Source: a virus
IMG/VR virus record: IMGVR_UViG_3300042908_001304
Span: 1-64,000 of that record
DNA: 64,000 nt
Reading direction: 5' to 3' (one strand)
Below are positions 9,552-17,289 of the stretch, in pieces. Position 1 is the stretch's first letter. Every line of letters begins with the position of its first letter. Made by a program: the position numbers and the translations under genes. A model generated the notes under the pieces. The model ran no database searches. It saw only the letters and a list, made by a program, of their open reading frames with translations, and was not told the origin of the DNA.

Positions 9552-10493
9552 ATGCCCCCTCGGCCGAGCCTGACCCGCGCGGACATCGTTCAGATCGTCA
9601 ACGCCATCGTCGACCGCCTGCACAACCTCCCCCTGGGCCTCGGCGGCCTCCGGCGCATCGGAACCGACGCGAGCTCGGCCGCGCCTGGCACCCTCGCCGC
9701 CAACGACTTCCTGGTGAAGACCGCCTCGAGCACGCTGTCGGCGGAGCGGGTGGTCACGGACACGGCAACGGTCACCTGGGACTGGGGCACCGCGGGCCAG
9801 GCGAAGGCCAACGCCTCAACCTCGGGGCTGTCGGTGCTCACCACCAAGGGCGACCTGTGGGGCTTCTCCACCGTCAACGCGCGCATCCCCGTCGGCACCA
9901 ACGGCCAGGTACTGACGGCGGACTCGACGCAGGCTCTGGGCGTGAAGTGGGCGGCGGTCGGCGGCGGCTCCGGCGATGTCGTCGGCCCGGCGTCGTCGGT
10001 CGTCAACGAGCTCATGGTGTACGCGGACACCAGCGGCAAGCTGGCTGGGCGGGCAACCGGGACCGGCCTCGCCAAGCTCACGTCGGGCGTGCTCTCGGCG
10101 GTGACGACGTGGACCGGCGCGGGGCTCACGGGCACGGCCTCGCGGCTCGCCTCGTTCGATGGCTCGGGGAACCCAACCTCCGTGGCGATCGGAACCACGG
10201 CGGGTACTGTGGCGGCGGGGGACGACTCCCGGTTTACGGACGCGCGGACTCCCACGGGTGCAGCGGGCGGCCAACTCGGCGGCACTTACCCCAATCCCGA
10301 CGTGCGCGGGCTGCGGGAAACGTCCGGCCCCACCAGCCTGACGATGGGCGCCGTGGCTGATGGGCAGGTTCTCCAGCGGAGCGGCAACACCATCGTCGGC
10401 ACGTTTCTTCTCCTCGCCGTGGCCGCCATCGCCGCGCCAGAACTGGCCGCCGGGATTGACGGTTCGGCCGCTACCACGGGGACTCTCGTATAA
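9552..10493 (+). CDS. Tail fibre-like protein with GGQLGGTYPNP motif
   Basis: 313 residues. Two features are typical of phage tail or neck fibres: a TKGDLWGFS...PVGTNGQVLTAD segment (about residues 95-125) and the GDDSRFTDARTP...GGQLGGTYPNPDVRGL segment (about 225-255), which in many phages marks the shaft of side fibres. The C-terminus is a short Ala-rich tail. The stop TAA shares one base with the start ATG of the next gene, so the two are probably translated together. Confidence 0.7.
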   Translation: MPPRPSLTRADIVQIVNAIVDRLHNLPLGLGGLRRIGTDASSAAPGTLAANDFLVKTASSTLSAERVVTDTATVTWDWGTAGQAKANASTSGLSVLTTKGDLWGFSTVNARIPVGTNGQVLTADSTQALGVKWAAVGGGSGDVVGPASSVVNELMVYADTSGKLAGRATGTGLAKLTSGVLSAVTTWTGAGLTGTASRLASFDGSGNPTSVAIGTTAGTVAAGDDSRFTDARTPTGAAGGQLGGTYPNPDVRGLRETSGPTSLTMGAVADGQVLQRSGNTIVGTFLLLAVAAIAAPELAAGIDGSAATTGTLV

Positions 10494-11503
10494 TGGCACT
10501 CCCACTCGCCGCGCTCACGTTCTACCGCATGGCCGACGCCAGCCCCGCTTCGGCGGACATCAACGGGCTTCTCGACGCCATCTTCACGGCCGGGTCAGCA
10601 GCCAACGACTACCGCGGGACCGCGCTTCCATCGTCGCACGTCTGGACGTGGGCGCGTCAGGTGACCGGCGTCACCGTGGCGACCTACGTCACGCCGCCGG
10701 CCGGCACCGGAATGGGGCTCTCTCCGGGGCTGATCTTCGCGGGCGCCACCGGCGCTCCGACGCCAACGATGGCGAGCCCCGACACGTTCACCGCGTCGAA
10801 CCTCCTGCTCGGCATCGTAAAGAACCGAGGCGCGTGGAACGACTGGGCCAATGCGGCACCGTTCACCAGCGGCACCTTCTCCGGATACTGGCGGGCGGCA
10901 GGTACGACGTGGAACGCCACGGGCGCAAAGGTGCGCGTCTACATCTCCGAGGAGGTGATCTTCGTCCAGTTGATCGGCGTGACAGTCACTCAGCAGGCTT
11001 GGATGGCTCTCGGCGCTATCGTCGAGCCGCACCAAACCAACTCCGCGTCTGGCGGGCTTGACGCAGAGACGGACGATCGGCTCTACGGAATGTGGGCAAC
11101 GGGGGGCGGAGCCACAATGACTACAACCTGGCTGAACTCGAACGCCCCCCAGAGCCCGTTCAATCATGGCGTCTCTGCTGGCCAGACCCACGGCATGGTC
11201 TGGCAGCCAGGGACGAGCACGCTCTACACCAGTGGCCGGAAGATACACTTTTCGGCAGCGGGCTCTGTAGCAGAAACTACGACCCCAGGGGGCATGTTCG
11301 TTGGTGACCTAATGCCCTTCCACAGGTCTACCGGCGGAACAGCGAACAACGGAAGCCGTCTCGGAATGCTCCGGGGCATCTACCCCAGCGGGCAGTTCCA
11401 GAGCGGCAAGACGATCCGCAACGGCTCGACCGACCTCTACCACTGCATCTCGACGGATACGAGCGCGACGGCTGACGGCCTCATGCTGAAGGCCGCTGCG
11501 TAG
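10493..11503 (+). CDS. Probable tail appendage protein
   Basis: 336 residues, rich in Gly, Thr, Trp and Tyr, with a beta-structured look and no enzymatic motif. The C-terminal third (GKTIRNGSTDLYHCISTD) resembles phage appendage proteins that recur at the end of fibre clusters. ATG 10493 overlaps the preceding TAA by one base. The overlapping TATAAT at 10489-10494 could be a fortuitous -10 match, since it lies on the start codon itself. Confidence 0.55.
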   Translation: MALPLAALTFYRMADASPASADINGLLDAIFTAGSAANDYRGTALPSSHVWTWARQVTGVTVATYVTPPAGTGMGLSPGLIFAGATGAPTPTMASPDTFTASNLLLGIVKNRGAWNDWANAAPFTSGTFSGYWRAAGTTWNATGAKVRVYISEEVIFVQLIGVTVTQQAWMALGAIVEPHQTNSASGGLDAETDDRLYGMWATGGGATMTTTWLNSNAPQSPFNHGVSAGQTHGMVWQPGTSTLYTSGRKIHFSAAGSVAETTTPGGMFVGDLMPFHRSTGGTANNGSRLGMLRGIYPSGQFQSGKTIRNGSTDLYHCISTDTSATADGLMLKAAA

Positions 11504-11552
11504 CCACGTCGAGCCAAGTACCAAAAACGCTAAGAACGTGGTATGCAGACGC

Positions 11553-11954
11553 ATGGCCGAGCCAGCGACCAGAGACGACCTCCGCGAGATCGCCGACGCG
11601 GTGCGCGACCTCGCGAGCGCGATGGCGGCCGGCGCGGGCGCTCGCGAGGCTCAGCGGCAGGAAGGGCAGGCCCGCGGGGAAACGGTGGTCGCTCAGATCG
11701 CCGCCCACCACAGCACGAGCACGGCGATCATGGGCGAGCTTGTGCGGCGGATTGACTCGCTGGAGCGCACCAAGTCAGGAGCGCCCTACCTACTTGTTTA
11801 CACGTTGATTGCCGCGATTGTGGTACAGGGTGGCGTGGTGTTGCACCTTTACGGCCAATCGAAAGGGCAGGATGCGAGCGCCGCATTCCGTGACGCCTCC
11901 CACGCTGCGGAGACGCTGGTGCCGACGATGCCCGGCGAGGAGTCGCCCGAATGA
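11553..11954 (+). CDS. Small membrane protein, candidate holin or XhlA-like
   Basis: 133 residues from ATG 11553 (an in-frame GTG at 11538 is the alternative). Residues 1-75 are charged and heptad-like, consistent with a coiled coil. One clear transmembrane segment follows (YLLVYTLIAAIVVQGGVVLHLY), then about 38 polar residues. This layout and the position two genes before the endolysin suggest a lysis role, for example a holin or a membrane anchor. No family signature confirms it. Confidence 0.5.
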   Translation: MAEPATRDDLREIADAVRDLASAMAAGAGAREAQRQEGQARGETVVAQIAAHHSTSTAIMGELVRRIDSLERTKSGAPYLLVYTLIAAIVVQGGVVLHLYGQSKGQDASAAFRDASHAAETLVPTMPGEESPE

Positions 11955-12112
11955 CGACCGACCACGCGACCGAGATGGCGTTGATCGAAGCGGCCCGCGC
12001 GAAGGCAGAGGCGGTGTGGCTCCGGTGCTCCTCCCCCGGTGCCCCGTCACAGGCTCAGCCCGCAAAGGCCAGCGTCACACCACGCCGCCCTACCGCCGCT
12101 GCTGGCGGGTAG
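11951..12112 (+). CDS. Hypothetical 53-residue protein
   Basis: ATG 11951 overlaps the TGA of the membrane-protein gene (ATGA). The first 25 residues are an amphipathic helix candidate (TEMALIEAARAKAEAVWLR); the rest is Pro/Ala-rich. Its 3' end overlaps the opposing gene by 23 bases. Coding status rests on the coupling only. Confidence 0.3.
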   Translation: MTTDHATEMALIEAARAKAEAVWLRCSSPGAPSQAQPAKASVTPRRPTAAAGG

Positions 12113-12401
12113 GTCGCTGGCGCACCTTCGGCGCCCGGTGGCGTCGGGCCTCGACGGCGGCCACGGCCTCATCGAGCGCGGCGAGGCTCTCCGCGTTCGC
12201 GGCATCGATCGCCTGCCGGCGAGCGGCATCCATGGCATCGCGCTCTCGCTCGCGTCGCAGGTCTGACAGGTAGTCGCGGACGACGGCGGCGAGGATAGCG
12301 CCCACGACCAACAGGAGCGACGGCCGGAGGAGCGGTGCCCACGCCTCGCCCGCGATCGTCAGCCACGCGGGCGCCTCGATGCGGTGGGGGGGCGTGGCCA
12401 T
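12090..12401 (-). CDS. Membrane protein with charged C-terminal helix, candidate lysis protein
   Basis: 103 residues from ATG 12401 on the minus strand. A hydrophobic segment (APLLRPSLLLVVGAILAAVV) is followed by a long, highly charged, heptad-like helix and a basic tail. One membrane segment plus a periplasmic or cytoplasmic coiled coil is the layout of i-spanins and of some holins. It faces away from the endolysin gene across a 45-base divergent gap, which is odd, because lysis genes usually share a strand. An accidental reading frame is the alternative. Confidence 0.4.
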   Translation of the reverse strand: MATPPHRIEAPAWLTIAGEAWAPLLRPSLLLVVGAILAAVVRDYLSDLRRERERDAMDAARRQAIDAANAESLAALDEAVAAVEARRHRAPKVRQRPTRQQRR

Positions 12402-12434
12402 TCTGTATGCTACCCCGGTGGAAAGTCGCCGTGC

Positions 12435-12440
12435 TACACT
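12435..12440 (+). promoter_or_regulatory. TACACT -10 box, leaderless start for endolysin
   Basis: GTGCTACACT ends six bases before ATG 12447. The same GTGCTACACT string precedes the HTH gene at 40932. A transcript starting 6-7 bases after the -10 would begin at the start codon. Confidence 0.45.
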
Positions 12441-12446
12441 CGTCGG

Positions 12447-12977
12447 ATGACCGACACCGAGCACCTCGCCCAAATGCACCCGTGGCTTCGCGAGCGCGTG
12501 GCCGCTGCCATCGCCGACTGGCGGGCGGGCGCTCTCGAGGGGGAGACGATTCGGATCGTGGAGTCGGTGCGGGCTACGTCCACGCAGGCCAAGTACTTCG
12601 CCGAGGGCCGATCGAAAGCCGACGGCGTGAACCGGCTGAGCCTACACCAGTTCCGGCCAGCCCTTGCAGCCGATGTCGCCGTGATTCGCGGTGGCAAGGT
12701 GGTAGCGAAGGCGTCCGATCCAGCGTGGGCGCTGTGGGGCGTGTGCGCCCTCGCGCATGGCCTGGAATGGGGCGGCGCATGGACCGGCCTCGTGGACTGC
12801 CCCCATGTGCAAGTGCCCGTCAAGCAGCGCGTGCGGCTCGCTCAGGTGGCCGCGGGCGTCGAGGCCGATGGCCTGTGGGGACCGGCGACCGAGCGCGCGA
12901 TCAAAGGCCCGTTCCGCGGTGGGAGCGGGTGGGAGCGAATGAGCCTCGCGGCGTGGGCCGCATTGGAGCACGGATGA
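12447..12977 (+). CDS. Endolysin, M15-type zinc peptidase
   Basis: 176 residues. SLHQ with H67 and AADV with D76, then HGLEWGG (E107) and DCPHVQ (H120), give the zinc and catalytic pattern of M15 peptidases (L-Ala-D-Glu or D-Ala-D-Ala type), which cut peptide stems in peptidoglycan. The H-to-D spacing is two residues longer than the usual HxxGxAxD (it reads HQFRPALAAD). The C-terminal part (QVAAGVEADGLWGPATERAIKG) resembles a peptidoglycan-binding repeat. It has no signal peptide, so it should need a holin. It overlaps the next gene by ATGA. Confidence 0.8.
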   Translation: MTDTEHLAQMHPWLRERVAAAIADWRAGALEGETIRIVESVRATSTQAKYFAEGRSKADGVNRLSLHQFRPALAADVAVIRGGKVVAKASDPAWALWGVCALAHGLEWGGAWTGLVDCPHVQVPVKQRVRLAQVAAGVEADGLWGPATERAIKGPFRGGSGWERMSLAAWAALEHG

Positions 12978-13216
12978 CCATCCCCGACACCATCGAGGCG
13001 CTGAGGCGCAAGGCGATCAACCGCGAGCAGGCGATCGACCTCCTCGTGCCCGAGCTTGACCGGCTCCTCGCGTTCGAGCTCCTGCCCGTGGTGGGCGGGT
13101 TCGCCGAGGCGCTTAGCGATCAGTTCCTTCGCCCGATGGCGGGCGGCATCGTCAACGCGGCGCAGGCGCGGTGGGCGAAAGAGCGCCGGGCCGCGAGGGT
13201 GGCGGGGAGGCGGTGA
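12974..13216 (+). CDS. Hypothetical 80-residue protein after endolysin
   Basis: ATG 12974 overlaps the endolysin TGA. It is helical and charged at the C-terminus (RWAKERRAARVAGRR) with a short hydrophobic middle (LAFELLPVVGGFAEAL). It is too polar to be a clear holin. Coupling to the endolysin suggests a lysis accessory. Confidence 0.45.
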   Translation: MTIPDTIEALRRKAINREQAIDLLVPELDRLLAFELLPVVGGFAEALSDQFLRPMAGGIVNAAQARWAKERRAARVAGRR

Positions 13217-13247
13217 CCGTCGCCAAGTGGGCGCCCTTGGTCGGGGG

Positions 13248-13502
13248 TTAGCCGGAGCCGTAGCCGGAGCCGGAGCCGTAGCCGTAGCCGGAGCCGGAGC
13301 CGTCGCCGTAGCCGGAGCCGGAGCCGTCGCCGTAGCCGTAGCCGTAGCCGTAGCCGTAGCCGTAGCCGTAGCCGGAGCCGGAGCCGTCGCCGTCGCCGTC
13401 GCCGTAGCCGGAGCCGGAGCCGTCGCCGTAGCCGTAGCCGTAGCCGTAGCCGTAGCCGGAGCCGTCGTCGTCGCCGGAGCCGTCGTGCTCTACTTCGTCC
13501 AC
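13248..13502 (-). CDS. Gly-Tyr/Ser/Asp dipeptide-repeat protein
   Basis: 84 residues from GTG 13502. After MDEVEHDGS it is almost entirely G-Y, G-S and G-D dipeptides to the stop. Its start overlaps the end of the upstream gene by 13 bases, so it is likely coupled to it. I know no function; the composition suggests a flexible or phase-forming tail. Reading frame maintenance along the microsatellite supports translation, but an untranslated repeat cannot be ruled out. Confidence 0.5.
   Translation of the reverse strand: MDEVEHDGSGDDDGSGYGYGYGYGYGDGSGSGYGDGDGDGSGSGYGYGYGYGYGYGYGDGSGSGYGDGSGSGYGYGSGSGYGSG
13250..13487. repeat. GCCGKA/GCCGTC hexamer microsatellite
   Basis: About 240 bases built from GCCGTA, GCCGGA and GCCGTC in irregular order. 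The array keeps the reading frame of the minus-strand Gly-X protein. Copy number is likely variable. Confidence 0.85.
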
Positions 13503-13876
13503 GGCGATACCTTGTTCACCGCGTCCACCGCCGCTGACGACATCAGGTGCGCCTCCAGCACTTCCGCGACGATGGGCGCCGCGGCTGGCCCGATCTTACC
13601 GCCGCTCGGCCCGGTCAACGCGAGTGAGGAGCACTCGCCCGCGCCCGTCCACGACCAGAGGCGCCGCGCGGTGCTGAGCGTGAGCGTGTGGCCGGCGGCG
13701 CCCTCGTGGGCCGACTCGACCACGCCGGCCCACACGCCGGAACCGCGCGAACGAACCAGCGCGACCTTGCCGACGAGCGGCGCGAACGGGGAGGCGGTGG
13801 GGGCGACGGTCGCGCCACCGAACAGGGAGGCGAGCCGCTTGGCCTCGCCGATGGTGAGAGAGTCGAGGTCGATCAT
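13490..13876 (-). CDS. Small phage protein with RRLWSWTGA motif (DUF6948-like)
   Basis: 128 residues. The core (VALVRSRGSGVWAGVV, then STARRLWSWTGAGECSSLAL near 80-100) matches a small family found in phages and plasmids, which I recall as DUF6948, of unknown function. It begins at ATG 13876 behind GGAGCAACC and follows a two-hairpin leader. Partners are the Gly-X repeat protein downstream and a 53-residue protein upstream. Confidence 0.6.
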   Translation of the reverse strand: MIDLDSLTIGEAKRLASLFGGATVAPTASPFAPLVGKVALVRSRGSGVWAGVVESAHEGAAGHTLTLSTARRLWSWTGAGECSSLALTGPSGGKIGPAAAPIVAEVLEAHLMSSAAVDAVNKVSPWTK

Positions 13877-13893
13877 GGTTGCTCCTGGAGTGG

Positions 13894-13933
13894 TCCCCGT
13901 CCGTGGGGCAAGGCCCCCATCCTTGCAGGGGGC
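13894..13933 (-). promoter_or_regulatory. Two-hairpin 5' leader
   Basis: CCCC 13895-13898 pairs with GGGG 13905-13908 across GTCCGT. GCCCCC 13913-13918 pairs with GGGGGC 13928-13933. The same architecture lies upstream of the gene at 35453, with a different second stem but a similar loop. Confidence 0.5.
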
Positions 13934-13975
13934 TACGTCGCCTGGATGGCGATGCGGGGGCGAGGCCCCCTTCGG

Positions 13976-14137
13976 TTAGGCGCCATCCACCTCCCCCGCC
14001 GGCACCCACAGCGCGAGCCCGCACGGCAGCACGACGAGGAGCACCTGACCCGCGGCGGTGTAGTTGGCGTCGGCGATGGTGACGGGGAGGGAGAGGTAGC
14101 GCATGGGATGGGTATCGGCATCGGCGAGGGTGGGCAT
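13976..14137 (-). CDS. Hypothetical 53-residue protein
   Basis: From ATG 14137 to TAA. It reads as a compact beta-type domain (MRYLSLPVTIADANY, then QVLLVVLPCGLALWVPAGE). Codon use matches neighbours and there is no overlap with a larger frame. Function unknown; it belongs to the minus-strand operon 14554 to 13248. Confidence 0.5.
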   Translation of the reverse strand: MPTLADADTHPMRYLSLPVTIADANYTAAGQVLLVVLPCGLALWVPAGEVDGA

Positions 14138-14228
14138 TAGGGCGACTGGCGGGCAGCGGCGAGGGCCTTCCGCACTCCTGGAGTAGTTGCCGGGGGGGCA
14201 TTCCCTGCACCGAGTTTGCCCCCCCGGA

Positions 14229-14246
14229 CCCCGCGGGATTGCGGGG
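14229..14246 (-). other. Hairpin with GGGATT hexaloop
   Basis: CCCCGC 14229-14234 and GCGGGG 14241-14246 enclose GGGATT. The same loop on a different stem occurs at 34015-34032. It lies in the 180-base gap 14138-14317, in which I see no gene. Confidence 0.4.
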
Positions 14247-14317
14247 AAGTGAAGGCGCCAGCCTCGCCCGACCCCAAGGCGGAGAAGCCTGTACGGGCGA
14301 GGCCGGCGCGGAGGGGG

Positions 14318-14554
14318 TTACGGAGGGGACGCGAGGAACAGCCAGAGCAGTAGCGTGCCAACGCTGCCCACGAGGCCGAGGAACACCGCAGGCGGCTCCT
14401 CCGAGCACCGCGGGCACTCGTCCTCGACCAGCTCCACGTCCTCGCCACGCGACCAGCAGTAGCCGCAGAGGGTGCCCTCTTCAGGCGCCCGCGCCTCGTA
14501 CTCACGCTCGGCGCGGGAGAAGCCGCTGGCCAGGGCTCGGTTGAACGGGTTCAT
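14318..14554 (-). CDS. Zinc-ribbon protein with C-terminal membrane anchor
   Basis: 78 residues from ATG 14554, behind GGAGAACAACAG. CGYC and CPRC (about residues 36-56) form a probable zinc knuckle. The last 20 residues (VFLGLVGSVGTLLLWLFLA) are one membrane segment. The product would be a tail-anchored cytoplasmic zinc protein. It is the first gene of the minus operon, divergent from the HTH gene. Confidence 0.55.
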   Translation of the reverse strand: MNPFNRALASGFSRAEREYEARAPEEGTLCGYCWSRGEDVELVEDECPRCSEEPPAVFLGLVGSVGTLLLWLFLASPP

Positions 14555-14661
14555 CTGTTGTTCTCCTTCGGGGTTCGTGCGGCTCGGTGCCGCCACAGCA
14601 TCATGCTCCGGCGCCTTTCGCGGCGCAACCCCCCAATGAAGAAAAAAGAACGCACGGTGAG

Positions 14662-14692
14662 TTGTTGTGTTCGCAGAGTGAGTCTGTTAGTG
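14662..14692 (+). promoter_or_regulatory. Promoter-like boxes before HTH gene
   Basis: TTGTGT 14665-14670, a 16-base spacer and TTAGTG 14687-14692 lie directly before ATG 14699. The distance implies a leaderless message. The boxes are weak matches. Confidence 0.35.
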
Positions 14693-14698
14693 TGCAGT

Positions 14699-14926
14699 AT
14701 GCCGCTCACCCCGACGACCTCGTTCCACCTTCTCCTAGCCGAGGCGCGACCGCGCTCCGTCAGCCAGGCCGCCGCCGCCCGCGCCCTGGGCGTTTGCCGC
14801 TCCACCCTCTCCCTGTGGGAGCGCGGCCAGCGGAAGCCCCCCTCCGGGGACCTGGCCAAGCTCCTCTTCTACTACGCCGTGAACGAGCAGGTCCGCCTTC
14901 GGGTGTACGATGCCGCCGGTGAATGA
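14699..14926 (+). CDS. Small HTH regulator (Cro/C1 type)
   Basis: 75 residues. Residues about 20-60 (SQAAAARALGVCRSTLSLWERGQRKPPSGDLAKLL) form a classic Cro/C1-type helix-turn-helix, with the recognition helix CRSTLSLWERG. There is no dimerisation or sensor domain, so it is probably a simple operator-binding repressor or activator of the divergent 14554/14699 promoters. The start ATG 14699 is preferred over the longer upstream frame because it begins right at the fold. Its 3' end overlaps the next gene. Confidence 0.7.
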   Translation: MPLTPTTSFHLLLAEARPRSVSQAAAARALGVCRSTLSLWERGQRKPPSGDLAKLLFYYAVNEQVRLRVYDAAGE

Positions 14927-15536
14927 CGACTACCGCGCCGCCCGCGAGGGGCATGGCTCAACCTCCCGTCCAATCCGGGTGGACGAACCACATGGCCTGC
15001 CCGGCCTGAGCGCTGCGGAGACGCAGCCGGCGCGACCCCCTTCCTACGTCGACCCCTTCGGGGGCTCCTTGACCCGTGAGGTCACCCGCTGCATCGACTG
15101 CGGCGTCGGCCCCCAGACCTACCCCGGCCGCCGGTGCGGGGGCTGCTGGCGGGCGTCCACCGGGATTGTGCTGGCCCCGCCGGTGGCGCCTCCCCCGGCC
15201 CCCTCGCCGGTGTTGGTGGTGCTCAAGGAGGTCGCTCCCGCGGCGGCGCGGCCCCCCGTAGCGCGGGCGCCCAGCAAGCGGTGTCTGTGGGCCGGCTGCG
15301 ACCGCAAGCACGCCCGCTACGGCGCGTGTCAGCGGGACTCCCGGCGGCTCGTCAGCATGGGTGCGGTAGGGACCGACCCTGACACCTGGCCCTCGGCGTG
15401 GGAGGTGTACCAGCAGGAGCTCGACGACCTCGCCGCCTGGAACGGCCAGGTCCACCGCGGGCTGGGCCGCGCGGAGTCCCGGCCGATGTTGACCCTCAAA
15501 GAATGGCGCGCCCTGCGCCGAAAGGCGGACGTGTGA
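14910..15536 (+). CDS. Zinc-binding hypothetical protein
   Basis: 208 residues. CIDCG...CGGC (about residues 56-76) looks like a zinc ribbon and CLWAGC...CQRD (about 129-145) like a second metal site, joined by a Pro/Ala linker. The C-terminal helix is basic. It starts inside the HTH gene (ATG 14910; GTG 14919 is possible) and its TGA overlaps the GTG of the adenine methyltransferase. Nucleic-acid binding is likely but unproven. Confidence 0.55.
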   Translation: MPPVNDDYRAAREGHGSTSRPIRVDEPHGLPGLSAAETQPARPPSYVDPFGGSLTREVTRCIDCGVGPQTYPGRRCGGCWRASTGIVLAPPVAPPPAPSPVLVVLKEVAPAAARPPVARAPSKRCLWAGCDRKHARYGACQRDSRRLVSMGAVGTDPDTWPSAWEVYQQELDDLAAWNGQVHRGLGRAESRPMLTLKEWRALRRKADV

Positions 15537-16060
15537 GACGCGACAACGATGCCTACTTCACGGCCCCGGCGTTAGCCCAGGCCCTCGTCGACACGCTGGA
15601 CATCCTCCCCGGCGACGAGGTGCTCGAGCCCCACGCCGGCGGCGGGGCCTTCGTCGAGGCCCTCCTGCGGCGCACGCCGGCGGTGGTCGCCTCTGACATC
15701 GCTCCCGGGACGGGGTGGTACGTGCAGGACTTCCTGACGCTGCTGCCCACCACGACGTTCGACTGGGTGGTGGGGAATCCCCCGTTCAAGAACTTCGAAG
15801 CCCATGTCGCCCAGGCCCTGACCATCGCGCCCCGGGTGGCCTTCCTCCTGCGCCTCGCGGCGATGGAGTCCATCGGGCGGATTGAGACGTGGAAGGTCTG
15901 GCCCCTGCGTCGGGTCAGGGTTCTGGCGGAGCGGCCCTCGTTCACGGGGGACGGTCGGTCGGACTCCTGCGCCTACGGGTGGTTCGAATGGGACCGGGCA
16001 TGGGCGGGTAAGCCCGCCGAGGTCGTGCCCTGCTGGTCGTGGCGGAGGGTGGCCTCGTGA
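15533..16060 (+). CDS. DNA N6-adenine methyltransferase-like protein
   Basis: 175 residues from GTG 15533 (GTGA overlap). AYFTAPALAQALV is followed by LEPHAGGGAFVEAL (SAM-binding motif I, about residues 30-45) and VVGNPPF (catalytic NPPF, about 80-86). This order is that of N6-adenine methyltransferases. There is no obvious target-recognition domain, so it may be a short, low-specificity enzyme. It is coupled directly to a C5-cytosine methyltransferase, which suggests joint protection of phage DNA against restriction. Confidence 0.75.
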   Translation: MRRDNDAYFTAPALAQALVDTLDILPGDEVLEPHAGGGAFVEALLRRTPAVVASDIAPGTGWYVQDFLTLLPTTTFDWVVGNPPFKNFEAHVAQALTIAPRVAFLLRLAAMESIGRIETWKVWPLRRVRVLAERPSFTGDGRSDSCAYGWFEWDRAWAGKPAEVVPCWSWRRVAS

Positions 16061-17271
16061 AGTACGGCTCCGTCTGCTCCGGCATCGAGGCCGCCACCGC
16101 GGCTTGGCACCCACTCGGCTGGACGCCGGCGTGGTTCGCTGAAATCGAAGCGTTCCCCAGCGCGGTCCTCGCGCATCACTACCCTCAGGTGCCCAACCAT
16201 GGTGACTTCACCCAACTCATCGACAACTCGCCGGAGGGCGTCGACGTCCTCGTCGGCGGAACCCCCTGCCAGGCCTTCTCCGTCGCAGGACTCCGACAGG
16301 GTCTTGCCGACCATCGCGGCGGCCTCACGCTGGAGTTCCTTCGACTGGCTCGAGCACTTCGCCCGAAGTGGATCGTCTGGGAAAACGTCCCCGGTGTCCT
16401 GTCGCAAGACGGAGGACGGGCGTTTGGAGCCTTCCTCGGGGGGCTGGAAGACCTCAGGTATGGGTGGGCCTACCGGGTCCTGGACGCTCAGTACTTCGGA
16501 CTAGCCCAGCGCCGCAAGCGTGTGTTCGTTGTCGGATGTGCTGGAGGAGACTTCGCGCGTGCCGCAGCGGTTCTCTTTGAGCCGGAGGGCCTGCGTAGGG
16601 ATTCTCCGCCGCGCCGTGAAGCGGGGGCGGGGGCGGGAGTTGCCGGCGCCATTAGCACAGGCGCTTCTGGCGGTGGCGGGCGGCTGATCGGGGCTGACGA
16701 GGCCGCCGCAAGTCAGATCGTACCGTATGGGGGTGGGGATGTGGCATGGCCCGCCACGATCGCCCCGACGCTCTACGCTCTGATGGGCGAGAAGATGGGC
16801 ATGGAGAACCAGCACATAAACAGCGGAGCGGGGCACTTTGTTCCCACGCTATCTCCGTGCCTCGAAACCCAGGTGGGTGGCCTGCGCCACCCCGACACGC
16901 AGGCCTATGTCGTCAACGCGATGCCGGTCTCGCTTGGTAAGGGCCTTGGGCACAACAAAGATGACTACTGCGTGCCGTCAACACAGGGCGTCCGCCGCCT
17001 GACGCCGACCGAGTGCGAGCGGTTGCAGGGGTTTCCCGATGGCCACACCCTCGTTAGCTACCGAGGCAAGGCGGCCAAGGACTGCCCCGACGGCCCGCGC
17101 TACAAGGCCCTGGGGAACTCGATGGCGGTGCCGGTCATGCGTTGGATCGGAGAGCGTATCGCTCTCGCGGAAGCCCTCGCGGAAGCCCTCGACCAGGCGC
17201 CCCCGGTGCCATCGGTGCCATCGGTGCCTGCGTGGTTGCAGACCTGGTCCGGTCGGCAGGAGCAGGATTGA
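16057..17271 (+). CDS. DNA C5-cytosine methyltransferase
   Basis: 404 residues from GTG 16057, overlapping the previous TGA. Motif I is YGSVCSGIEAATAAW, motif IV GTPCQAFS (catalytic Cys), motif VI WENVPG, motif VIII QRRKRVF, and motif X YKALGNSMAVPV. The order and length are those of a complete Dcm-type enzyme, with a target-recognition stretch between motifs VIII and IX that includes a Gly-rich insert. It converges with the minus block 17 bases downstream. Confidence 0.9.
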   Translation: MKYGSVCSGIEAATAAWHPLGWTPAWFAEIEAFPSAVLAHHYPQVPNHGDFTQLIDNSPEGVDVLVGGTPCQAFSVAGLRQGLADHRGGLTLEFLRLARALRPKWIVWENVPGVLSQDGGRAFGAFLGGLEDLRYGWAYRVLDAQYFGLAQRRKRVFVVGCAGGDFARAAAVLFEPEGLRRDSPPRREAGAGAGVAGAISTGASGGGGRLIGADEAAASQIVPYGGGDVAWPATIAPTLYALMGEKMGMENQHINSGAGHFVPTLSPCLETQVGGLRHPDTQAYVVNAMPVSLGKGLGHNKDDYCVPSTQGVRRLTPTECERLQGFPDGHTLVSYRGKAAKDCPDGPRYKALGNSMAVPVMRWIGERIALAEALAEALDQAPPVPSVPSVPAWLQTWSGRQEQD

Positions 17272-17289
17272 GCCTCCTTGGCGGGCGCC

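Noticed and set aside
13056-13979. Plus-strand Ala/Val/Gly-repeat protein over the microsatellite
   Set aside because: It would run against the conserved minus-strand gene at 13490-13876 and has no sensible start; the minus reading fits the operon.
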